Shown: positions 1 to 3,995 of the stretch, in pieces | How positions within the stretch are numbered: position 1 is the stretch's first letter | Layout: the number at the start of each line of letters is the position of its first letter | Source: Acidimicrobiia bacterium | Lineage (GTDB): Bacteria > Actinomycetota > Acidimicrobiia > IMCC26256 > BP-133 | Length of the DNA: 5,803 nucleotides | Reading direction: 5' to 3' | NCBI GenBank assembly: GCA_025934385.1 | Contig: JAICYE010000161.1 | Span: forward strand, 1 to 5,803 | Made by a program: the position numbers and the translations under genes | The notes under the pieces: generated by a model | What the model saw: the letters and a program-made list of their open reading frames with translations, nothing else | The model's database searches: none | Told to the model about the DNA's origin: nothing

Positions 1-168
1 CGCCGCCGCCACCTCCTCGAGCTCAAACCGGCAGCCGGGGCAGCCGGCCAGGTGGGCCTCGGCCTCGCGGCGGGCGGCCGGGGCCAGCTCGTCGTCGAGG
101 AAGGCCGACAGGGCGTCGCCGAGATGGTCCCCGGGCGGGCCGGGCGGGCCGGGCGGCCCCGAAGGCAT
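1..168 (-). CDS. Zinc-binding anti-sigma factor, partial (N-terminal 56 residues)
   Basis: This is the N-terminal part of a small anti-sigma factor that would hold the adjacent ECF sigma factor inactive in the cytoplasm. The 56 visible residues contain the ZAS/zf-HC2 signature His39-x3-Cys43-x2-Cys46 in the context AHLAGCPGCR. It is preceded by a helix (about residues 16-38) of the type that starts with a short 'LSAFLDDEL' segment in these proteins. The ATG start at 168-166 shares one base with the TGA stop of the sigma gene (TGATG), so the two are almost certainly translationally coupled. Before the helix lies a short Pro-Pro-Gly repeat (residues 4-13), encoded by a 9-bp tandem repeat. The gene runs off the left edge, so I cannot tell whether it is a soluble RseA/RsrA-type protein or has a membrane segment. 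Confident as to family; the exact inducing signal is unknown. Confidence 0.88.
   Translation of the reverse strand, partial: MPSGPPGPPGPPGDHLGDALSAFLDDELAPAARREAEAHLAGCPGCRFELEEVAAA
131..157. repeat. 9-bp tandem repeat, three units
   Basis: Three consecutive copies of a 9-bp unit, CCGGGCGGG, lie at 131-139, 140-148 and 149-157; the last copy differs in its final base. The repeat is in frame with the anti-sigma gene and encodes the Pro-Pro-Gly stretch near its N-terminus. A unit length of three codons means copy-number change would lengthen or shorten the tail without breaking the frame. Confidence 0.75.
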
Positions 169-659
169 CACTCCAGCGCCTCTCGCAGGAGGCGGCGACC
201 CCGGTGGATCCGCGACCGCACCGTGCCGACCGGCACGGCGACGGCGTCGGCGATCTCCTCGTAGCTCAACCCGACGACGTCGCAGAGGACGACGGCGGTG
301 CGGAACTCCTCCGGCAGGCGCCGCAGCGCCAGCTGCACCTCATCGGAGAGGCGGTCGGTCGGCTCGTCGGCGCCGGGGGCCGAGGGCAGCAGGCGCTCGG
401 GATCCTCGGGCAGCACCTCGACTGGCCGGCGGCGCTTTCGGCGCACCTCGTCGAGGAAGACGTTGGTCACGATCCGGGACAACCAGCCCTCCATCGACCC
501 CGGCCGGTAGGTCTCGAGGCCCTTGCGGACCCGCAGCAGCGCCTCCTGCACGAGGTCGAACGCATCATCGTCGTTGCCGGTCAGCCGGTAGGCCACGTTG
601 TAGAGAAAGCGCCCGTGGGTACGGGCGACCTCCTCCCAGGTGGGGACCTCACCGGTCAC
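168..659 (-). CDS. sigE: ECF RNA polymerase sigma factor, SigE-like
   Basis: An extracytoplasmic-function sigma factor that directs RNA polymerase to stress-response promoters. The 163-residue protein has sigma region 2 at about residues 12-79 (YNVAYRLTGN, then FDLVQEALLRVRKG, then the region 2.4 segment GWLSRIVTNVFLDEVRRKRRR) and region 4 at about 106-158, with the helix-turn-helix SYEEIADAVAVPVGTVRSRIHRGRRLLRE. The wording, especially EGWL.RI.TN.FLD.VRR and LP.EFR.AVVLCD..GLSYEEI, is very close to mycobacterial SigE as I remember it, but without that protein's long N-terminal extension. Region 2.2 reads DAFDLVQE where family members usually have DAEDL.QE. The GTG start at 659 has no Shine-Dalgarno sequence; an ECF promoter ends 7 bases upstream, suggesting a leaderless mRNA. 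The stop overlaps the anti-sigma start. The assignment as a SigE orthologue rather than another ECF of the same group is an inference. Confidence 0.93.
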   Translation of the reverse strand: MTGEVPTWEEVARTHGRFLYNVAYRLTGNDDDAFDLVQEALLRVRKGLETYRPGSMEGWLSRIVTNVFLDEVRRKRRRPVEVLPEDPERLLPSAPGADEPTDRLSDEVQLALRRLPEEFRTAVVLCDVVGLSYEEIADAVAVPVGTVRSRIHRGRRLLREALE

Positions 660-693
660 CTGGAGGAACGCTGGAGCGGGCTTCCGAGTTCCC
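660..693 (-). promoter_or_regulatory. ECF-type promoter of the sigma gene, likely autoregulated and leaderless
   Basis: On the minus strand a -35 element GGGAACT (693-687) is followed by a 16-base spacer and a -10 element CGTT (670-667). This matches the GGAAC-N16/17-CGTT class recognised by SigE-type ECF sigma factors. Only seven bases, CCTCCAG, separate the -10 from the GTG start of the sigma gene, so transcription would begin at or within a base or two of the start codon. This would account for the lack of a ribosome binding site there. Autoregulation by the encoded sigma factor is an inference from the match and the position. Confidence 0.68.
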
Positions 694-708
694 GGCGGCC
701 CTCCGCCG
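693..708. other. Short GC-rich inverted repeat between tatA and the sigma gene
   Basis: A 6-bp perfect stem, CGGCGG/CCGCCG, with a 4-base loop (699-702) abuts the -35 element of the sigma promoter. It could help end tatA transcription, but it has no downstream T-run on the minus strand. It could also be chance in such GC-rich DNA. Confidence 0.3.
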
Positions 709-745
709 CGTTGCTCAGCCGGCCCCGGATCCGTGCCGGATGCGC

Positions 746-940
746 TCAGCTCTTGGTGTCAGGGCTCTTGCTCTCGGGCTCGGTCTCCGCGGCGGCGCCG
801 GTGCCCTCGGCCAGGCCCTTCCTGAATTCCCTCGACGACTCGCCCAGCGAACGCGCCAGCTTCGGCAGCTTGGCGCCGCCGAACAGCAGCATCACGATGA
901 GCAGGATGATGATGAGCTCCGGAGCCCCGAGACCAGCCAC
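746..940 (-). CDS. tatA: Twin-arginine translocase subunit TatA/E
   Basis: A pore-forming subunit of the Tat pathway, which moves folded proteins with twin-arginine signal peptides across the cytoplasmic membrane. The 64-residue protein has the family layout: short extracellular N-terminus with Pro7-Glu8-Leu9, a single membrane helix (about 9-20), the Phe20-Gly21 hinge, an amphipathic helix (about 24-42, [19 protein letters not shown]) and a charged, disordered tail. The short length and LFGG.KLP.LARSLG text favour TatA over TatB. The GTG start at 940-938 is supported by a good ribosome binding site, AAAGGA, seven bases upstream. It lies 86 bp upstream of the sigma gene on the same strand; in mycobacteria sigE, its anti-sigma gene, htrA and tatB are clustered, so the proximity may reflect shared envelope-stress function. 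No tatC is in the window. Confidence 0.93.
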   Translation of the reverse strand: MAGLGAPELIIILLIVMLLFGGAKLPKLARSLGESSREFRKGLAEGTGAAAETEPESKSPDTKS

Positions 941-947
941 GGGAGTG

Positions 948-953
948 TCCTTT
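948..953 (-). promoter_or_regulatory. Ribosome binding site of tatA
   Basis: AAAGGA on the minus strand, spaced seven bases from the GTG at 940. It decides the start of tatA, since no ATG is present and the encoded protein begins at the usual distance before the Pro-Glu-Leu motif. Confidence 0.75.
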
Positions 954-980
954 CGATCAAACAGCTGCGGTCACACCAGG

Positions 981-1013
981 ACCTGGATGCTCCCTGATGC
1001 ATTTCATCCAGGT
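981..1013. other. Inverted repeat between the oxidoreductase gene and tatA
   Basis: Perfect 9-bp arms, ACCTGGATG (981-989) and CATCCAGGT (1005-1013), flank a 15-base spacer. The left arm also forms a second small palindrome, CCAGGACCTGG (976-986). It sits in the 115-bp gap downstream of the oxidoreductase stop and upstream of tatA. On the minus strand it could be a stem-loop ending the oxidoreductase transcript (no U-tract follows) or an operator for tatA. The arms include a TAnnnT match, TAACCT (1015-1010), which could be a tatA -10, but I see no convincing -35. Confidence 0.4.
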
Positions 1014-1055
1014 TACCGCCCCCCGACGGCCACGCTAGAGCGGCCGCGGTGACGT

Positions 1056-2045
1056 TTACGAGCCTAGGGCGGACTTCAGCAGTTCGAGATCGTCCAGGCC
1101 ACTGATCGAGAACGGGAGGGGCCCGGCCGACACGATCAGCTCGGCCACGCCGAGGGCCGCCCAGCCCCCCACCTGCTCGACGATCTGGTCGACGGTGCCG
1201 ACGAGGCGGCCCGTCCGCCACTGCTCGAGGGAGACGCCGTCGAGCATGCCGCCGGGGGCGTTCTTCCGCATGCGGTCGTAGCGGGCGGCCAGGTCGCGCT
1301 CGTCCTCGCCGGCCAGGGCGTAGAGGCCGAGCGTGCGGCGGACCGAGGCGGGGTCGCGGCGGGCGTCCTCGCAGGCCCGGTCGAGGACGGCGACGCGCCG
1401 CCGGTAGTCCTCCGGAGTCCACACCCAGCAGGTGTTCCAACCGTCGGCGACGTCGGCGACGAGGCGGAGGAGCCGGTCGCCCTTCCCCCCGACGAAGATC
1501 GGCGGCCGGGGCGCCTGCAGGGCCGGAGGCAGGTTGCTCGCTTCCCGCACGACGTGGGCCTTGCCGTTGAGCGAAGCCGGCCCGCCGGGGAGCAGCGCGT
1601 CGAGCACGGCCAGAGCCTCCCGCAGGCGGGCCAGGCGGACGGGCGGCGGCGGCAGGCTGAGCCCGACGGCCTCGTAATCGGGGGCGTACCAGCCCGCGCC
1701 GATGCCGATGTCGAGCCGGCCCCGGCAGAGCCGGTCGAGGGTGGCCAGCGCCTTGGCCAGGACACCGGCGGGGCGCAGGGCCTCGGACAGCACCAGCGTC
1801 CCCAGCCGGGGGCGGCTGACCACGCCGGCCAGGGCGGCCAGGGTGGTCAGCGGCTCGTAGGCGAACTGCTCGCCCGGCGGCCCGCCGTAGCGCTCGATCG
1901 ACAGGCTGACGTGGTCGGAGACCCAGAGCGAGTCGAAGCCCAGCCCCTCGGCGGCCGAGGCGTGGGCGGCGACCGTCTCGAACCGCAGCGGGAACTCCCC
2001 CGGCACCGAGAAGTCGTAGTGCGGCAGCGCCAGCCCGAATTGCAT
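1056..2045 (-). CDS. LLM-class flavin/F420-dependent oxidoreductase
   Basis: A luciferase-like monooxygenase-fold (TIM-barrel) oxidoreductase, probably using coenzyme F420 or FMN; the substrate cannot be read from sequence. The 329-residue protein shows the expected blocks in order: MQFGLALPHYD (first strand), GFDSLWVSDH (36-45), the helix EPLTTLAALAG (64-74), LGTLVL (81-86), the long conserved stretch LAKALATLDRLCRGRLDIGIGAGWY (96-120) and PPIFVGGKGDRLLRLVADVADGWN (181-204). These are typical of actinobacterial 'TIGR03560/03619-like' F420-dependent enzymes of about 280-330 residues. The ATG at 2045 is chosen because the family begins directly with this first strand; the frame stays open for another 850 bp upstream only because it runs antisense to the next gene. 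There is no Shine-Dalgarno sequence, but a TAGCAT hexamer seven bases before the ATG would suit a leaderless transcript. It is divergent from the formimidoyltransferase gene. Confidence 0.9.
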   Translation of the reverse strand: MQFGLALPHYDFSVPGEFPLRFETVAAHASAAEGLGFDSLWVSDHVSLSIERYGGPPGEQFAYEPLTTLAALAGVVSRPRLGTLVLSEALRPAGVLAKALATLDRLCRGRLDIGIGAGWYAPDYEAVGLSLPPPPVRLARLREALAVLDALLPGGPASLNGKAHVVREASNLPPALQAPRPPIFVGGKGDRLLRLVADVADGWNTCWVWTPEDYRRRVAVLDRACEDARRDPASVRRTLGLYALAGEDERDLAARYDRMRKNAPGGMLDGVSLEQWRTGRLVGTVDQIVEQVGGWAALGVAELIVSAGPLPFSISGLDDLELLKSALGS

Positions 2046-2058
2046 CGGCGGGATGCTA
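2046..2058 (-). promoter_or_regulatory. Possible leaderless -10 element of the oxidoreductase gene
   Basis: TAGCAT (2058-2053) fits the TAnnnT form of actinobacterial -10 elements and ends seven bases before the ATG at 2045, the spacing expected if transcription starts at the start codon. The corresponding -35 positions are GC-rich and do not resemble TTGACA, so this is tentative. Confidence 0.35.
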
Positions 2059-2089
2059 GGCGGCGGCCGGCGGAGACCCCGAGCGGGAA

Positions 2090-2108
2090 ACCCACAGATT
2101 CTGTGGGT
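2090..2108. promoter_or_regulatory. Operator-like palindrome in the divergent intergenic region
   Basis: ACCCACAGATTCTGTGGGT is a perfect palindrome of 9-bp arms around a single central T. It is nearly midway between two divergent start codons (centre 54 bases from the oxidoreductase ATG and 46 from the formimidoyltransferase GTG). The one-base centre rules out a normal RNA hairpin and favours a dimeric DNA-binding protein, such as a TetR- or GntR-like repressor. No regulator gene lies next to it in the window, so the protein is unknown. Confidence 0.5.
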
Positions 2109-2122
2109 CATGCGCTCAGGGT

Positions 2123-2141
2123 CCCCCGATAGCGTCGGGGG
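2123..2141 (+). other. Stem-loop directly upstream of the formimidoyltransferase start
   Basis: Arms CCCCCGA (2123-2129) and TCGGGGG (2135-2141) enclose a 5-base loop, TAGCG. The 3' arm holds the only G-rich, Shine-Dalgarno-like stretch before the GTG at 2145. If transcription starts upstream, the structure could mask it. Alternatively TAGCGT (2130-2135) could be a -10 for a nearly leaderless mRNA, in which case the hairpin would not be transcribed. Confidence 0.4.
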
Positions 2142-2144
2142 CCG

Positions 2145-3029
2145 GTGCTCGAATGCGTGGTCAACGTCTCCGAAGGCCGCCGGCCCGATGTCGTGGCCGC
2201 GGTCGTCGCCGCCGGCGGCGAGGCCGTGCTCGACGTGCACCGCGATCCCGACCATCACCGGTCCGTCCTCACGCTGGCCGGCCCGGCGGACGGCGTGGCG
2301 GAGGCGGCCCTGGCCGTGGCCAGGGCGGCCGTGGCCCGCATCGATCTCTCCACCCACGCCGGCGTCCACCCCCGGCTGGGCGCGGTGGACGTCGTGCCGT
2401 TCGTCCCGCTCGACGACGCTGAGCCCGACGGGCTGGCCGCGGCGGTGAGCGTGGCCCGGGCCTGGGCGGAGCGGGCGGCGGGCGAGCTCGGGGTGCCGAC
2501 CTTCCTCTACGGGAGTGCCGATCCCGCAGGGCGGTCGCTGCCCGACCTGCGGCGGAGCGTCTTCCGGGACCGGCGGCCGGACTTCGGGCCGCCGGAGCCG
2601 CACCCGACCGCCGGCGCCATGGCCGTGGGGGCCCGCCCGGTCCTCGTGGCCCTGAACTGCGAGCTGGAGCCGATCGAGCGGGACGGTGCGGGGGCCGGCC
2701 TGGAGACCGATCTCGCCGTGGCCCGGGCGATCGCCCGGGCGGTCCGGGAGCGGGACGGCGGCCTGCCCGGGCTGCGGGCCCTCGGTTTGGCCCTGGCCTC
2801 CAGGGGCCGGGCTCAGGTCTCGATGAACCTCGTCGACCTGCCGGCCACGGGGGTCGAGGCCGCCTGCGCCGCCGTCCGCCGGGCCGCCGCCGGCCATGGG
2901 ACCGACGTGGCGGCCGTCGAACTGGTCGGCCTCCTCCCCGCGGCCGAACTCGAGCGGTGCAGCGGGGAGTTCCTCGCCTGGAGCGGGTTATCGCCCGACC
3001 AGACGATCGAGGTCAGGCTGAGGCGTTGA
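2145..3029 (+). CDS. ftcD: Glutamate formimidoyltransferase (formiminotransferase)
   Basis: Catalyses transfer of the formimino group from N-formimino-L-glutamate, the end product of one histidine degradation route, to tetrahydrofolate, giving glutamate and 5-formiminotetrahydrofolate in the cytoplasm. The 294-residue protein corresponds to the formiminotransferase half (N- and C-terminal subdomains) of bifunctional FTCD; the cyclodeaminase half is absent, as in many bacterial stand-alone enzymes. Diagnostic motifs are ECVVNVSEGR (3-12), DPDHHRSVLTLAG (34-46, where Asn usually follows the first His) and STHAGVHPRLGAVDVVPF (69-86), which carries the catalytic His region. A substrate-binding segment HPTAG.MAVGARP.LVA.N (about 153-171) and a C-terminal QVSMNL (about 225-230) also fit. 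GTG 2145 is chosen because the family starts just before ECV. No other histidine-utilisation gene is visible. The last 17 bp overlap the tail of whiB. Confidence 0.93.
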   Translation: MLECVVNVSEGRRPDVVAAVVAAGGEAVLDVHRDPDHHRSVLTLAGPADGVAEAALAVARAAVARIDLSTHAGVHPRLGAVDVVPFVPLDDAEPDGLAAAVSVARAWAERAAGELGVPTFLYGSADPAGRSLPDLRRSVFRDRRPDFGPPEPHPTAGAMAVGARPVLVALNCELEPIERDGAGAGLETDLAVARAIARAVRERDGGLPGLRALGLALASRGRAQVSMNLVDLPATGVEAACAAVRRAAAGHGTDVAAVELVGLLPAAELERCSGEFLAWSGLSPDQTIEVRLRR

Positions 3030-3297
3030 TGGCGCCGATCTCGCCGAGCGCCCGACGGCGACGGAGGCGGCGGCGCTCCCGCTCCGAGAGGCCGCCCCAG
3101 ATGCCGAACTTCTCATGATTGCGGAGCGCGTACTCCAGACACTCGAGGCGGACGGCGCAACCGGCACAGACGGACTTGGCCTCCCGGGTGGAGGCCCCTC
3201 GCTCGGGGAAGAACAGCTCGGGGTCGACTCCCAGACAGTTGGCCCGCTCCTGCCAGCGGCGCTCCTCCTCGGGGACTCTGCGGAACAGCTCGTGCAT
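3013..3297 (-). CDS. whiB: WhiB-family iron-sulfur transcriptional regulator (WhiB/WhiB2 type)
   Basis: A small actinobacterial regulator that binds an oxygen- and NO-sensitive [4Fe-4S] cluster and acts with the principal sigma factor at promoters. The 94-residue protein has the four cluster ligands Cys21, Cys44, Cys47 and Cys53 (C-x22-C-x2-C-x5-C), the GIWGG turn (65-69) and a strongly basic C-terminal tail (SERERRRLRRRR). WQERA.C...DPE.FFPE.G.STREAK, ECLEYAL and FGIWGGLSERERRRL match the WhiB (Streptomyces)/WhiB2-WhmD (mycobacteria) branch, which works with WhiA in cell division and sporulation; WhiB3 is the nearest alternative. The ATG at 3297 is chosen over upstream in-frame starts because GGAGGG lies just before it and the extra 50 residues look non-protein-like. 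The last residues (EIGAINASA) are not a family feature and overlap ftcD by 17 bp. Confidence 0.94.
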   Translation of the reverse strand: MHELFRRVPEEERRWQERANCLGVDPELFFPERGASTREAKSVCAGCAVRLECLEYALRNHEKFGIWGGLSERERRRLRRRRALGEIGAINASA

Positions 3298-3500
3298 GGG
3301 GCCCTCCAGGGGGAAACACGCTGTTGGAATTACAGCTCTGTCACTATGCCTCCGCCCGGAGATACAGCGCAAGAAGGATCGGGGAAGAACCCGCTCATCC
3401 ACGAAACTTCTTTCTGTGACCATGCCATCGGCGTGACGGTTACTCACCCTTGATGGCGATGTGGCCGCAGGGGTCGGACAATACGGGCAAAGCTGTCGCG
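3298..3500. promoter_or_regulatory. Divergent intergenic region between whiB and the macrodomain gene
   Basis: This 203-bp stretch is visibly less GC-rich than the rest and presumably holds promoters for both divergent genes. For whiB, a weak pair TTGCGC (3372-3367) and CATAGT (3348-3343) with an 18-base spacer would give a leader of about 40 nt. That leader contains a small dyad GCTGT-N7-ACAGC (3320-3336). A 14-bp motif occurs twice with 12 matches, TCTGTCACTATGCC (3337-3350) and TCTGTGACCATGCC (3413-3426). I could not find a convincing promoter for the macrodomain gene. Confidence 0.4.
3302..3307 (-). promoter_or_regulatory. Ribosome binding site of whiB
   Basis: GGAGGG on the minus strand, four bases before the ATG at 3297. 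It is the clearest Shine-Dalgarno sequence in the window and fixes the whiB start, excluding the longer open frame. Confidence 0.8.
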
Positions 3501-3995
3501 ATGCACGTCGAAGTGGTCCAAGGCGACATCACGGGCGAGTCGGTCGACGCCGTCGTCAACGCCGCCAACGCATCTCTCGCCCCCGGCGGCGGGGTGTGCG
3601 GGGCGATCCACGTCGCCGGCGGCCCGGCGATCGAAAGCGAATGCCGACGGATCGGCCACTGCCCGACCGGCGGCGCCGTCGCCACCACCGGCGGGAACCT
3701 CCCAGCCCGCTGGGTGATCCACGCCGTCGGCCCGGTATGGCAGGGAGGCGGGCAGGGGGAGCCCGAACTGTTGGCCTCCGCTTACCGCTCCGCCCTCGAC
3801 GAAGCCGCCCGCGTCGGGGCCCGGAGCATCGCCTTCCCGGCCATCTCCACCGGCATCTACGGCTACCCCCTGGCCGAGGCCACGGCGGTGGCCGTCGAGG
3901 CGGTGAGGGACTGGACGGGCGACGGAATCGACCTCGTGCGCTTCGTCTGCTTCGACGACCGAACGCTCGAGGCGTACCGGGCGGAGCTCGGCTAA
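3501..3995 (+). CDS. MacroD/YmdB-like macrodomain protein with Asp-to-Cys change at the catalytic position
   Basis: A single-domain macro protein that should bind ADP-ribose. Relatives (MacroD1/2, E. coli YmdB) deacetylate O-acetyl-ADP-ribose and remove mono-ADP-ribose from acidic residues. The 164-residue protein has GDIT (8-11), VVNAAN (18-23), APGGGVCGAIH (27-37), CPTGGA (54-59), the VIHAVGPVW strand (72-80) and the phosphate-binding loop FPAISTGIYGYP (112-123), closely matching YmdB throughout. YmdB Asn25 and Tyr126 correspond to Asn23 and Tyr120, but catalytic Asp35 is Cys33 here. Binding is therefore likely and hydrolysis uncertain. The ATG at 3501 is chosen because homologues start a few residues before GDIT; upstream in-frame starts (3450, 3453, 3459) would add an unrelated tail, and none has a Shine-Dalgarno sequence. 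It is convergent with the VWA gene, sharing stop-codon bases. No ADP-ribosyltransferase or sirtuin is nearby. Confidence 0.92.
   Translation: MHVEVVQGDITGESVDAVVNAANASLAPGGGVCGAIHVAGGPAIESECRRIGHCPTGGAVATTGGNLPARWVIHAVGPVWQGGGQGEPELLASAYRSALDEAARVGARSIAFPAISTGIYGYPLAEATAVAVEAVRDWTGDGIDLVRFVCFDDRTLEAYRAELG

Noticed and set aside
1040..1047. GCGGCCGC palindrome near the oxidoreductase stop
   Set aside because: An 8-bp GC palindrome is expected by chance in DNA of this composition and has no second copy or positional logic.
892..1440. Minus-strand 182-residue open frame across the oxidoreductase end and tatA start
   Set aside because: It is a shadow frame: it covers parts of two well-supported genes in another frame and is composed mainly of Arg, Gly and Pro.
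2046..2897. Upstream extension of the oxidoreductase frame, giving a 613-residue reading frame
   Set aside because: The extra 284 residues run antisense through ftcD, have the Arg/Gly/Pro/His-rich composition of a shadow frame in GC-rich DNA, and the family begins at the ATG at 2045.
3298..3447. N-terminal extension of WhiB to 144 residues
   Set aside because: The added residues have no family similarity, and a good Shine-Dalgarno sequence stands before the ATG at 3297.
3433..3447. CRP/FNR-like site GTGA-N7-TCAC
   Set aside because: The CRP consensus has half-sites TGTGA and TCACA separated by six bases; here the spacing is seven and the outer bases do not match.
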